In this document: positions 36,084-45,035 of the stretch, one piece after another
Numbering within the stretch: position 1 is the stretch's first letter
Layout: each line of letters opens with the position of its first letter
Origin: a bacterium
GTDB taxonomy: Bacteria; Spirochaetota; Leptospiria; Leptospirales; Leptonemataceae
Assembly: GCA_024742665.1 (NCBI GenBank)
Contig: JANSYA010000008.1
Location: forward strand, 186,001-250,000
Length of the DNA: 64,000 nt
Direction of reading: 5' to 3'
The notes under the pieces: generated by a model
Databases searched by the model: none
What the model saw: the letters and a program-made list of their open reading frames with translations, nothing else
What the model was told of the DNA's origin: nothing
Program-made: the position numbers and the translations under genes

Positions 36084-37889
36084 ATGAATCGAATCTTCGG
36101 CAAGACACGCATTCTGCTCCTCGCTTTCCTGATCGGGGGGGTGTTTTTGTATCATCCGGATCCGGGCCTGCAGGCCCAGTCGGAGTTGAAAGGCACATTC
36201 CAGCCCGAGTTTAAGGACGTCGAGATTCGCGACTTTCTCAAGACCATGGCGCAGATTACGCGCCGCAATATCCTGATCGACGACGCCATCAAAGGCAAGA
36301 TCACCGTCGTCAGCCATCGCAAGATTCCCCGCTCCAAAGCTCTCGATTTCCTGAAGCAGGTCTTAGAAGTGAAGGGCTTCGCCGTCATCGACGAAAACGG
36401 ATTTCTCAAAGTCGTGCCTTTCGATCGCGGCAAGGACTCCTCGCTGCCGGAGGGGGATGCGACCGCCCAGGACCGGGCCGGAATCGTTTCGCGCGTGCTC
36501 AAGATGCCGGCCGGAGTGAACGTCAATGAAGTCGCCAACGTGCTGCGCCAGATCGCCGGCAAAAATACGACCGTGGTGCCGTACCTGCCGAGCAATACGA
36601 TCGTCGTTACCGGCTACGCGACGAACGTGCGCCGGGCCGAAGCGATCACCGGCGAACTGATGTCCCAGATGACCGGACCCTCCGGTTCGACGACTACCAG
36701 CACGGACTCCGTGCATATTTACAGGGCGAAGCATATTACGGCCGAGAGTCTGGCCCAGGTGCTCGTGCGCCTGGACAATCCCCAGATCATTTTGACCGAG
36801 CCGGCGAAGGCCCCAAACGGAGCGAACGGCGCGAACGGTCAGCCGGTCCAACCGCAGCCGGTCGCAGTGCCGACCGGCCAGCCCGCGGGTAAGATCAAAG
36901 CGGTCGCTCACAAAGAATCCAACTCGATCGTCGTGACGGCGAACCCCGGGGAGTGGAACGAAATCTTACAGATTATTCAGCGGCTGGATCAGCTGCGCCA
37001 GCAGATTCTATTAGAAGTCCTGATTGCGGAAGTGACCAGTTCCAACTTAAACGACTTCGGTATCGACTGGCGCTACCAGGGCAACGACGGTCCGGCCGGT
37101 CAGTTTAATACGGGACTCGCCGCGGAAGGCGGACTGGTCGACGGCGAGACCGGCAATATCTCGGGGAACAATACTCTCAACGGCTTCAGCCTGGGTTTCC
37201 TGGAACAGAACGGCGAGCTGTTAGGAATCTTAAACGCGAATATCAACAATCGCAATTTTAACGTGCTCTCGAGCCCGCAGGTGCTGACTCTCGACAACCA
37301 GGAAGCCGAGATCAATGTGGGCCAGGACGTTCCGGTGAGAACGCAGGAACGAAATTCCGGCGGCGGCAACGCGGAAGCCACGGTCAACTCTTTCGAATAC
37401 CGGCCGGCCGGTATCAAACTCAAATTTACGCCGTACGTCAACGCCGACGATCGCATCGGCATCGATCTGTTCAGCGAGATTACGACGATCGAAGGCGGCC
37501 AGACCGCGGCGACCAACCCAACGTTCAATAAACGCAATATCAAAACTTTCGTAAACGTGAACAACAAACAGACGATCGTGATCGGGGGCCTGGTCTTCAC
37601 CGAAAAGCTACAGGCGGTCGCGAAAGTCCCGCTTTTGGGCGACATTCCGCTGATTGGCCATCTCTTTCGCCGGACGACGCATAACGTGCGCCGAACCAAC
37701 TTGATGCTGTTTATTACGCCGCATATTCTTTCGAATGCGCGCGCCGCCGACAATATTACGAAATACAAGCGCCGGGAGCAGCTGAAGGCTCAGCGTGAAC
37801 GTCACAATGAAGTGATCCTGTGGCCGGAAGAACCGATCGAAACCGATCGCGACGAAACCTTCGAGAAATTCGACCAGGATCTGGATTGA
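36084..37889 (+). CDS. gspD: T2SS outer-membrane secretin GspD
   Basis: Forms the multimeric outer-membrane channel of the T2SS. A signal peptide is followed by N0 (about 35-110, FQPEFKDVEIRDFLKTMAQI), an N1-like domain (about 135-195), the N3-position domain (about 210-305, YRAKHITAESLAQVL), and the secretin domain (about 306-560: LLEVLIAEV, NFNVLSSPQVLTLDNQEAEI, GDIPLIGHLFR, TNLMLFITPHIL). At 601 residues it is short; one N domain seems missing compared with E. coli GspD. A Gly/Pro/Gln-rich insert interrupts the last N domain. No clear Shine-Dalgarno precedes ATG 36084. The C-terminal tail is charged; no separate pilotin-binding S domain is obvious. Confidence 0.95.
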   Translation: MNRIFGKTRILLLAFLIGGVFLYHPDPGLQAQSELKGTFQPEFKDVEIRDFLKTMAQITRRNILIDDAIKGKITVVSHRKIPRSKALDFLKQVLEVKGFAVIDENGFLKVVPFDRGKDSSLPEGDATAQDRAGIVSRVLKMPAGVNVNEVANVLRQIAGKNTTVVPYLPSNTIVVTGYATNVRRAEAITGELMSQMTGPSGSTTTSTDSVHIYRAKHITAESLAQVLVRLDNPQIILTEPAKAPNGANGANGQPVQPQPVAVPTGQPAGKIKAVAHKESNSIVVTANPGEWNEILQIIQRLDQLRQQILLEVLIAEVTSSNLNDFGIDWRYQGNDGPAGQFNTGLAAEGGLVDGETGNISGNNTLNGFSLGFLEQNGELLGILNANINNRNFNVLSSPQVLTLDNQEAEINVGQDVPVRTQERNSGGGNAEATVNSFEYRPAGIKLKFTPYVNADDRIGIDLFSEITTIEGGQTAATNPTFNKRNIKTFVNVNNKQTIVIGGLVFTEKLQAVAKVPLLGDIPLIGHLFRRTTHNVRRTNLMLFITPHILSNARAADNITKYKRREQLKAQRERHNEVILWPEEPIETDRDETFEKFDQDLD

Positions 37890-37932
37890 TTCATTCGGCG
37901 TCGGGCGAAATCCCGGCGCCGGCGTCGCGCCG

Positions 37933-37953
37933 CGGGCGAAATTCGGCTTGCGA
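37933..37953 (+). repeat. CGGGCGAAATTCGG-type motif upstream of gspE (also 42863-42884)
   Basis: The 21-mer at 37933-37953 recurs at 42863-42884 upstream of gspH, differing by one added A and one C/T change. A weaker relative (gggcgaaaacgg) lies upstream of gspG near 42145. The copies may be promoter or operator elements of the T2SS operon. Confidence 0.5.
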
Positions 37954-37977
37954 AACGGCGTCGCGCTGTGCTAAGAT
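37948..37977 (+). promoter_or_regulatory. Promoter candidate ahead of gspE
   Basis: TTGCGA (37948-37953), 18-base spacer, TAAGAT (37972-37977), 13 bases before the gspE ATG. The -35 box overlaps the recurring 21-mer motif. Confidence 0.4.
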
Positions 37978-37989
37978 TACGGGCTAATT

Positions 37990-39672
37990 ATGAGAAAACA
38001 ACTGGGGGAACTGCTCTTAGAAGACGGCATCATCAGCCGGGAAGAACTGCAGGAAGCCCTGAAGATTCAGAAGAAGTCGAGTCTCAAGCTCGGACAGATT
38101 CTGATCAAAAAAGGCCTGGTCGATGAAGAGCAGGTCACGAAGGTGTTGGCCCGCCAGTTCGGTTTTACGTTTCAATCCCGCCTCAGTTTTAAGTACGACG
38201 AGAGCTTCACCAGGATTCCGGTGAATCTGATCCATCGTTCGCGCCTGGTGCCCGTCGGTCGTTCCGGCAAGACCGTCACCGTCGCCGTCGCCGATCCCAC
38301 GGATTTGCATCCCATGGACGATCTGCGGGCTACCCTGAAAGAGATGCGCGTGAAATTCGTGCTCAGTCCCGAAAGCGAAGTGATGCGCGTCATTCACGGC
38401 AGCTTCGACCAGGCCGCCGCCGCCGCCCGGGAAGTCATGGACGGCATCCAGGAAGAAGAGTACAGCGAATTCGCCGAGCTCTCCGAAGACACGATGGACA
38501 TGGCCAACGAGGCCCCCATCATTCGCATGGTCAACGCGATCCTGACCCAGGGCACCCAGGAACGCGCCTCGGATATTCACGTCGAGCCGTACGATAAGTC
38601 GGTCGAAGTGCGCTATCGCATCGACGGTATTTTACACAAACGGCTTTCGCCGCCCAAAATGATTCACGCCGGTCTGGTCAGTCGAATCAAGATCATGGCG
38701 AACTTAAACATCGCCGAGAACCGCCTGCCCCAGGACGGCCGGATTCAAATTAAAGTCGCCGGCAACGAAGTCGATATCCGCGTCTCGACCATTCCCACGC
38801 GCTACGGCGAACGCGTCGTCATGCGTCTTTTGAACAAAAGCGACGTGCGCTACAGCATGGAGACGATGGGTTTCACCGGGGCACTCGAGAAGAGCATTCG
38901 CAAGGTCATCGCCGAACCCGACGGCATCTTTCTCGTAACCGGCCCGACGGGTTCGGGTAAATCGACGACGCTGTACGCGGTGCTGTCGGAGCTCAACGAC
39001 GAAGAACGCAATATCTTAACGGCCGAAGATCCGGTCGAATACGAAATCGAAGGAATCGGTCAGATGCAGATGCAGGAGAAGATCGGTTTAACATTTGCCA
39101 CCGCGCTGCGAGCCATGCTGCGTCAGGATCCCGACGTGATTATGGTCGGTGAGGTTCGCGACCAGGAAACGGCGCGGATCGCGATTCAGTCGGCTCTGAC
39201 CGGTCACCTGGTGCTCTCGACCCTGCATACCAACGACTGCCCTTCGGCCGTCACGCGTTTGATGGACATGGGCATCGAGCCGTACCTGATCACCTCGACG
39301 GTCCAGGCGGTGCTCGCCCAGCGCCTGGTGCGGGTGATCTGTCCGAAGTGCAAGACCGGCTTCAAACCCACGCCCGCCGAGCTGAACGATATCGGCCTCA
39401 AGGCCAGCCAGCTAAAAAACGGCAAACTCTTTCGGGGCAAAGGCTGCGAGCACTGCGCCGGGACGGGCTACCGGGGCCGGGCCGGGATCTATTCGTTCAT
39501 GCATATGGATACGGAAGTGCAGCGGGCCGTTCTGAGAGGCGACGACTCGGATCGCATCGGTCAGGTGGCCCGCCGGGATTCGCCGCACAAGATGTTGACG
39601 TTGCTTGAATACGGGCGGATCAAGGTCATTGACGGGGTGACCACCATCGAAGAAATTCTGCGCGTCACCTGA
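37990..39672 (+). CDS. gspE: T2SS assembly ATPase GspE
   Basis: A 560-residue cytoplasmic ATPase that powers pseudopilus assembly. The N-terminal domain (about 1-150) matches the GspE/PilB N-domain ([20 protein letters not shown]). The ATPase has Walker [10 protein letters not shown] near 318, the Asp box, Walker B region ([15 protein letters not shown]) and the His box ([13 protein letters not shown]). A tetracysteine zinc site is formed by CPKC near 452 and CEHC about 35 residues later, as in typical GspE. It follows gspD by 100 bases that contain a promoter candidate. Confidence 0.97.
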   Translation: MRKQLGELLLEDGIISREELQEALKIQKKSSLKLGQILIKKGLVDEEQVTKVLARQFGFTFQSRLSFKYDESFTRIPVNLIHRSRLVPVGRSGKTVTVAVADPTDLHPMDDLRATLKEMRVKFVLSPESEVMRVIHGSFDQAAAAAREVMDGIQEEEYSEFAELSEDTMDMANEAPIIRMVNAILTQGTQERASDIHVEPYDKSVEVRYRIDGILHKRLSPPKMIHAGLVSRIKIMANLNIAENRLPQDGRIQIKVAGNEVDIRVSTIPTRYGERVVMRLLNKSDVRYSMETMGFTGALEKSIRKVIAEPDGIFLVTGPTGSGKSTTLYAVLSELNDEERNILTAEDPVEYEIEGIGQMQMQEKIGLTFATALRAMLRQDPDVIMVGEVRDQETARIAIQSALTGHLVLSTLHTNDCPSAVTRLMDMGIEPYLITSTVQAVLAQRLVRVICPKCKTGFKPTPAELNDIGLKASQLKNGKLFRGKGCEHCAGTGYRGRAGIYSFMHMDTEVQRAVLRGDDSDRIGQVARRDSPHKMLTLLEYGRIKVIDGVTTIEEILRVT

Positions 39673-39680
39673 GTTTTCGT

Positions 39681-40907
39681 ATGCCGATTTTTCGTTACGT
39701 AGCGCTCAACCGCAAGGGTAAAGAAGAGAAGGGCATCATCGATGCCCCGGGCGCCGCGACCGCTCGTAAAAACCTGCGTCTGAAGGGGCTCTATGTTCGC
39801 AGTCTGACCCAGGACCGCGAGAAAAAAGAGCGCGAGCTCTTTCCTTTTCTGACGAAATTTCTTTTTCGCGTGCCGCGCAAAGAGGTCGGCCTGTTCGTGC
39901 GCCAGCTCGGCACTCTGCTTGACGCGGGTTTGCCGCTTGATCGCTCCCTGGCGAGCATCAGCGATACGGTCGAAAACGAGTACCTGAAAAAGGCCATCAT
40001 TGAAATTCGCGCGGGCATCGTCGAAGGCGAAACCCTGTCCGACGCCATGCAAAAACACCCGGCGATTTTCCCGCCGGTCTATCATCATTTAGTTTCGGTC
40101 GGCGAAAAGACCGGCGCCTACGAGCAGGCGCTCTTACGCCTGGCCGATTTGGAAGACGCCAACCAGGAGCTCCAGAACAAAGTTCTGACCGCCGCCTTTT
40201 ATCCCCTGATTATGCTGTTCTTACTCGGCGGGATTATGCTCTTCATGCTCGGCGTCGTCTTTCCGAAGATCCAGGCGCTCTTCGCCCAGGTCAAAGCCGA
40301 GCTGCCTTTTATTACGAAGCTGGTAATCGGCATGTCGAATTTCGTCGCCTCCGGTAAGATCCTGTTTCTCCTGATCTTTCTGATCGGCGCGTATTTCTTG
40401 TTTGATTACTGGAAGAAGACGCCCGAGGGACGCATCGCCTGGGAAGGCTTTCTGATGAAGGTGCCGATGATCGGCAGCATCAGCAAAAAAGTTCTGCTGA
40501 CCCGTTTTACGCGCAACCTGGGAGTGATGCTTGAAAACCGGGTGCCGTTAATTTCGGCGCTGCAGGTCGTTTCGAAAATCGTTGATCACGGCATCTTCTC
40601 GACGGAAATTTCGATTGCGATCGATAAGATCAAAGAAGGCACGAAGATTTCGGACGCCTTTCGAAGTTCGGTGATCGTCAATCAGATGACGCTCGGCATG
40701 TTGAACGCCGGCGAAATGTCGGATACCGTACCCCAGATGGTGACGAAGATCGCCGATGTGCTCGACAACGAACTCGATTCAAGTATCCAACGACTTTCGC
40801 TCTTACTTGAACCGATCATGATCGTCGTGATGGGCGGGGTGATCGTGTTGATTATGGTCGCGATCCTGCTGCCGATGTACAATCTCACCAAGCAGCTGCA
40901 GATGTGA
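39681..40907 (+). CDS. gspF: T2SS inner-membrane platform protein GspF
   Basis: A 408-residue polytopic platform protein. Two cytoplasmic GspF domains (about 65-190, beginning FVRQLGTLLDAGLPLDRSL; about 265-390, FTRNLGVMLENRVPLISAL) alternate with transmembrane segments at about 170-192, 222-240 and 375-398. GspF links GspE to the pseudopilus. Start ATG 39681, 8 bases after gspE; its stop overlaps the methyltransferase start (TGATG). Confidence 0.96.
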   Translation: MPIFRYVALNRKGKEEKGIIDAPGAATARKNLRLKGLYVRSLTQDREKKERELFPFLTKFLFRVPRKEVGLFVRQLGTLLDAGLPLDRSLASISDTVENEYLKKAIIEIRAGIVEGETLSDAMQKHPAIFPPVYHHLVSVGEKTGAYEQALLRLADLEDANQELQNKVLTAAFYPLIMLFLLGGIMLFMLGVVFPKIQALFAQVKAELPFITKLVIGMSNFVASGKILFLLIFLIGAYFLFDYWKKTPEGRIAWEGFLMKVPMIGSISKKVLLTRFTRNLGVMLENRVPLISALQVVSKIVDHGIFSTEISIAIDKIKEGTKISDAFRSSVIVNQMTLGMLNAGEMSDTVPQMVTKIADVLDNELDSSIQRLSLLLEPIMIVVMGGVIVLIMVAILLPMYNLTKQLQM

Positions 40908-42106
40908 TGCGGGCGATCGCTCGCAGGCTACGCGCGGCGCTGCCTTTAACCTGGCGCTATCGGTGGCGGCTGTTCAAGCTGCGCCGGTCCCTGCATGCTT
41001 CTGCGAGGGATTCTGTACCGGCCGCGGCGCCTGTCTCCGACGAGGCGTCTCCCGGGCCCGACCCGAATAGTCCGGGCGCATCAGGATCAGCCGCCGCCGA
41101 TTCGCCGGCCGTGCCGGACCTGGAAACTCTGAGTTACAGCCCGACCGAGTCGGCCACCGTCGCGGACGTGCATGCCTGCTATCGTTTGTTTCTGGGCCGC
41201 GCTCCCGACCCGGAAGGTCTCGCCGCCTATCAGGACGCCGTTCTGCGGGGCGGCCTGGATCTGGCGGGCCTGGTGCAATCGTTTACGCGTTCGGCGGAGT
41301 ACCGCGAACGGCAGGCATCGCAGGCGGAGAACCGTGAATACACCGTGGCCGAACTGGAGCTCTTTCGGATGTATCTTATGCCGGACGATTGGTCCGTGAG
41401 CAAAAGCATTCTGGCGACGGGCACGATGGAACCGCATGTAACTGCCGCCCTCCAGCGCGTGCTGAGACCCGGGATGAGCTTCGTCGACGTCGGCGCGAAT
41501 ATCGGCTATTTTACGATGCTGGGCGCGCGGCTGGTCGGTCCCGGGGGGCGGGTGACCGCCTTTGAAGCGTCGCCGCAGAACTGTTCGCTCATCTATGCGA
41601 GCGCGGCTCTGAATGGCTTCGAGAATATTCGCATCGAAGCTCTCGCGGTCGCCGAAGCGGGCGGTCCTTATCTGTACCAGAGCTCCGGTAGCAACGGGCG
41701 AATCGTCCCCTTCGATCTGGCGGCCGGGAGCCCCGACGCTCTGCGCGGGGACTTCCTGTGGGCCGGGACTCTGGCGGAGCGTCTGGCCGGGGAGCCGGCC
41801 GTAGACGTCATCAAAATCGATATCGAGGGAGCGGAATACCGGGCGCTTCTGGGGGCGGGCGATATTCTGCGCAAGCGGCGGCCGGTGATTCTGACGGAGT
41901 TTTCGCCGCCTCAGCTGGCCGGGGTTTCCGGACTGGACGATCGCGGACGGGGCTATCTTGAGCTAATTCACGAGGCGGGCTACGAGTTCGCCATTCTCGC
42001 CGGGGACGGAGCGGTCGTGGAGTGCGGTGGCTCGATTGACCGGGTGCTCGGCTATTATGAAGATGCGGCCCAGGGGCTGCTCGATCTGATGTGCACGCCG
42101 ACCTGA
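40907..42106 (+). CDS. FkbM-family methyltransferase with N-terminal DUF4214-like domain
   Basis: A 399-residue protein whose ATG 40907 uses the last base of the gspF stop. A basic N-terminus (1-30) and a Pro/Ala-rich linker are followed by a DUF4214-like domain (about 80-130: CYRLFLGRAPDPEGLAAYQ, FTRSAEYRE). The FkbM methyltransferase domain (about 180-345) has SFVDVGANIGYFTMLG for S-adenosylmethionine binding and VDVIKIDIEGAEYRALLGA. FkbM enzymes methylate sugars and small molecules; DUF4214 is often found on glycan-modifying or secreted proteins. It is not a normal T2SS gene, yet it is coupled to gspF and lies before gspG. Confidence 0.85.
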   Translation: MRAIARRLRAALPLTWRYRWRLFKLRRSLHASARDSVPAAAPVSDEASPGPDPNSPGASGSAAADSPAVPDLETLSYSPTESATVADVHACYRLFLGRAPDPEGLAAYQDAVLRGGLDLAGLVQSFTRSAEYRERQASQAENREYTVAELELFRMYLMPDDWSVSKSILATGTMEPHVTAALQRVLRPGMSFVDVGANIGYFTMLGARLVGPGGRVTAFEASPQNCSLIYASAALNGFENIRIEALAVAEAGGPYLYQSSGSNGRIVPFDLAAGSPDALRGDFLWAGTLAERLAGEPAVDVIKIDIEGAEYRALLGAGDILRKRRPVILTEFSPPQLAGVSGLDDRGRGYLELIHEAGYEFAILAGDGAVVECGGSIDRVLGYYEDAAQGLLDLMCTPT

Positions 42107-42172
42107 ATTTCCCGCCGGGTCGGTCGGGCTATGGCGCAGGCGTGGGGCGAAAACGGCCGGCTCGCGTATAAC

Positions 42173-42203
42173 TTGACGAAAGAGTCACAAATGTGGTAGT
42201 GTG
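42173..42203 (+). promoter_or_regulatory. Weak promoter candidate ahead of gspG
   Basis: TTGACG (42173-42178), 18-base spacer, TAGTGT (42197-42202), about 35 bases before the gspG ATG. The -10 match is poor, but the 131-base gap after the methyltransferase gene would suit a new start. Confidence 0.3.
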
Positions 42204-42237
42204 TTCGAAATCGGAATCTATCCAGACAGGTATATAT

Positions 42238-42813
42238 ATGTTTTCTTCTTCGTATAACTTCGCACAGAAATTTCGGGAACTGATGAAATCGCAGAGTCTG
42301 GCCGGTCGTCGCGCCCGGCTGCTGGCGGCGCGGCGTTCCGCGGAGCTGGATGCAGGCGATGTGAGCGCTCTGCGCCGGGGGCTGACCCTGGTCGAACTGG
42401 CGATCGTAATTCTGGTGCTCGGGGTGATCATGACCATCGTGATCGCGAACCTGGATCTGGGCATCATCGACGACGCCAAAAAGCTGCAGGTCAAAAACGC
42501 CGCCAAGACCCTGGAATTTACTATGCGTCGCTATGAAATGGACAGCGCCGCTCTGGGCGAGGGCGACCGACTGGGGATCCTGGCGCGGAAGAACCCCAAC
42601 AATCCCGGCTGGCGTCCCGTTGACGAAAGTCTGGTGATGGATCCCTGGGGCGAAGAATACTTCATCTGCCTGGACGATCTGAGCCAGAAACAGATCTGCA
42701 CATACGGCGCGGATCGCGAGCCCGGCGGAGCGGGCGACGCACAGGATTTCTTTTTGACCGACAAATCCAGCTGGCCGTCCTGGTTGAGCGGCAAAGGTCC
42801 CGACCAACCTTAA
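42238..42813 (+). CDS. gspG: T2SS major pseudopilin GspG
   Basis: A 191-residue prepilin, cut by GspO after the Gly of RRG and N-methylated. The processed protein begins LTLVELAIVILVLGVIMT, with the needed Glu5; the rest has DPWGEEYFICLDD, matching the GspG calcium/beta region. The leader is 48 residues and rich in Arg, instead of the usual 6-10. ATG 42238 is taken as the start because it follows an A/T-rich region; a shorter leader is possible from Met16. Confidence 0.93.
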   Translation: MFSSSYNFAQKFRELMKSQSLAGRRARLLAARRSAELDAGDVSALRRGLTLVELAIVILVLGVIMTIVIANLDLGIIDDAKKLQVKNAAKTLEFTMRRYEMDSAALGEGDRLGILARKNPNNPGWRPVDESLVMDPWGEEYFICLDDLSQKQICTYGADREPGGAGDAQDFFLTDKSSWPSWLSGKGPDQP

Positions 42814-42988
42814 GTTCGCCTGAGTTTGCTTCGGATTTTTCGCTACGAACTGCGAAGCCTGCCGGGCGAAAATTCGGTTTGCGATATTTCGTAGATTGGC
42901 CGCAAGCAGGGCGACTTGCAGTATCCCCGGCGCTTTCGTCCGTCCTGCCCGAGGGGGCGAAAGACCGGAGCTGATCGGTCGCCTTTTC

Positions 42989-43615
42989 ATGCGTGCGAAC
43001 ATGCCAAAACTCTTTCGCGGTAAAAGCCGCAGCTCCGCGAGTCGTCGTCGGATTTCGCGTGCCGAACGTTTCGCCGCGCTCCCGGGATACCCGGCTCTGC
43101 GCGCGGGGCTGACCCTGGTTGAGCAGGTCATTGTGATTCTCGTGCTCGGAATACTGCTCGCGATCTTTATGCCGCTCCTGAGCGAATTCACTTTTTTACA
43201 GTCTTCGGAAGATCAGGCGGGCAATCTCGCCAGGCATCTTTCGGCGGCCAGGAATACGGCGATTAAGGCCAATCGCCTGGTTTATTTCGAGTTCGACCTG
43301 GACGAAGATATCTATAGCGCCTATACCTACGCTCGAGAATCCAGTGAATTAAAAAAAGAGCCGCTGATCGAGGAAACCTCCGCGCGTCTGGTAGGAGTGG
43401 CCGCGGCGAACGGCACCAAAATTACCGAAGGCAAGATTACGCTGAAGATGCAGCCGTCGGGAGTGGCCGAAGAGATGGCGATCTATTTGGGTTCGAGCGA
43501 AGATGAGATTTACGCGACGATGCTCTTCAGCCGTTATACCGGCGAGGCGCGCGTGGAACCCGAAGAAGTGCTGGTCGATTTGAAAAGACCAGAGTGGCGC
43601 CACGACCCGGAATAG
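42989..43615 (+). CDS. gspH: T2SS minor pseudopilin GspH
   Basis: A 208-residue prepilin with a cleavage site RAG followed by LTLVEQVIVILVLGILLA. The mature part has the GspH-like segment LARHLSAARNTAIKANRLV and further beta strands. Leader is 40 residues from ATG 42989, Arg/Ser-rich; ATG 43001 is an alternative start. The 175-base gap upstream contains the recurring motif at 42863-42884. Confidence 0.88.
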   Translation: MRANMPKLFRGKSRSSASRRRISRAERFAALPGYPALRAGLTLVEQVIVILVLGILLAIFMPLLSEFTFLQSSEDQAGNLARHLSAARNTAIKANRLVYFEFDLDEDIYSAYTYARESSELKKEPLIEETSARLVGVAAANGTKITEGKITLKMQPSGVAEEMAIYLGSSEDEIYATMLFSRYTGEARVEPEEVLVDLKRPEWRHDPE

Positions 43616-43667
43616 GCCGCGAACGATTCGCTCTCGAAGACTCGATGAAAGGGCGCCGGGCCGCGCC

Positions 43668-44309
43668 GTGTCAGATCACACACAGATGCTCGAACAGAAA
43701 TCCAAAACGATGCGTCCGCGCCTCCGGCGTTTGTGGCGTAAATTACGCAATCGCGCGCGTCACCTGCAGCGCCGGGCGGGCTTTACTCTGGTCGAGATGG
43801 CGCTCGCCCTGGCCATCGCGTCGTCCTTTCTCGTATTTTTGACCGCGAACGTGTCCGAGGGAATCCAGATGCAGCTGGAGGCCGATCGCATGACCGTCGC
43901 GGTCGCCATCGCCCAGGCGAAGCTGTCCCAGCTGCGGAACAATCCCAATCTCAGTCCTCTCGAAAAAGAAGATACGATAAGTGACGCGGGCATGTACAGT
44001 GGCTACAAATTCAGAATCAAGGTCACGGAAGAGGATCTCGACCTGGCCGAAATTCAGCAGTCGGGTAAGATCCAGTCGCCCGCCCTCGGAGACCAATTGC
44101 CCGCCGGAGTGCAGAACCAGGCCGGGAACGAAGAGTCCCTGGGCACATCCGAGTCGACCGCGACCGGCGGCAAGATCCCGACCCTGCGCATTCTGGTGGT
44201 GATTGAATATCCCGTCGGCACTGGCTTTCGCGAATTTCGCGTCGAAACTCTGCAGGCCGCGCGCCGGGCTTCCCAGGGCTCCCGTTCCGCAACCGGAGGC
44301 ATCCAGTGA
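43668..44309 (+). CDS. gspI: T2SS minor pseudopilin GspI
   Basis: A 213-residue prepilin. The cleavage site RRAG is followed by FTLVEMALALAIASSFLVF, with Glu5. The mature part resembles GspI: MTVAVAIAQAKLSQLRNNP near the start and a C-terminal IEYPVGTGFREFRVETLQA. GTG 43668 is used, giving a 38-residue basic leader; ATG 43710 would give a 24-residue leader. Its stop overlaps the gspJ start (GTGA). Confidence 0.85.
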   Translation: MSDHTQMLEQKSKTMRPRLRRLWRKLRNRARHLQRRAGFTLVEMALALAIASSFLVFLTANVSEGIQMQLEADRMTVAVAIAQAKLSQLRNNPNLSPLEKEDTISDAGMYSGYKFRIKVTEEDLDLAEIQQSGKIQSPALGDQLPAGVQNQAGNEESLGTSESTATGGKIPTLRILVVIEYPVGTGFREFRVETLQAARRASQGSRSATGGIQ

Positions 44310-45016
44310 AGCGTCGGACGGCTGCCGCTTTGAATAGTGCTTCGGCGCGTCGCGGCCTGGCCATGCGTCGAGCGGGCGGACATCTTTCCGCCCGGGCGGG
44401 CTTTACCGTGGCCGAGCTGGTGATCGTCGTGCTATTGATCGGCTTTTTGTTTTCGATGATGTTCGGAGTCATCTTCGGACTGACCCAGGTGACGACCATG
44501 TCTTCGCCTTCCAGCACGGCGAAGGCCGCGGGTTTTCTGGCCCTCGAAAATATCCGCAGCAGCATCGATCAGACCTATTTTCAGCGCGATATTCGACGGC
44601 TGGTCTTTCTGGCGAAGACTACAGGGAAGGGCGATCGTCGTCGGGACCAGGTGACCTTCGCCTGCGTGCATCCAAACGCCGATAGCCTGGGAGTCCCGGC
44701 CGTGCGGGAAGTTTCGTTTTATCTGGAAGAAGATAAAGCTGATACGGGCGATGTGAAAACCTACGTATTGATGCGTCGCGAAGATGAAATGGTCGACGAC
44801 AAACCGGGCGAAGGCGGCAATCACTATCCGCTGGTGCGGGGCGTGCTCGCCTTGAAGATGCGCTACAGTCTGAACGGCAAAGACTGGAAAGACGATTGGG
44901 ATAGCACCCGGCGGCGTCGTATTCCGCGGATGGTGCAAATCCAATTGCGGATACAGGCGGGCAATCGCAGCATTCGTTTCGAAACCATGGCGCAGCCCGG
45001 GCTGTACATTCGCTGA
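44306..45016 (+). CDS. gspJ: T2SS minor pseudopilin GspJ
   Basis: A 236-residue prepilin starting at GTG 44306, overlapping the gspI stop. After a 32-residue basic leader the cleavage site RAG is followed by FTVAELVIVVLLIGFLFS, with Glu5 at the expected place. The mature C-terminal part has strands such as VREVSFYLEEDKADTG and VLALKMRYSLNGKDW, and ends with MAQPGLYIR, consistent with GspJ. Assignment relies partly on order between gspI and gspK. Confidence 0.85.
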   Translation: MKRRTAAALNSASARRGLAMRRAGGHLSARAGFTVAELVIVVLLIGFLFSMMFGVIFGLTQVTTMSSPSSTAKAAGFLALENIRSSIDQTYFQRDIRRLVFLAKTTGKGDRRRDQVTFACVHPNADSLGVPAVREVSFYLEEDKADTGDVKTYVLMRREDEMVDDKPGEGGNHYPLVRGVLALKMRYSLNGKDWKDDWDSTRRRRIPRMVQIQLRIQAGNRSIRFETMAQPGLYIR

Positions 45017-45035
45017 CCCGGCACGATTGAATTCA

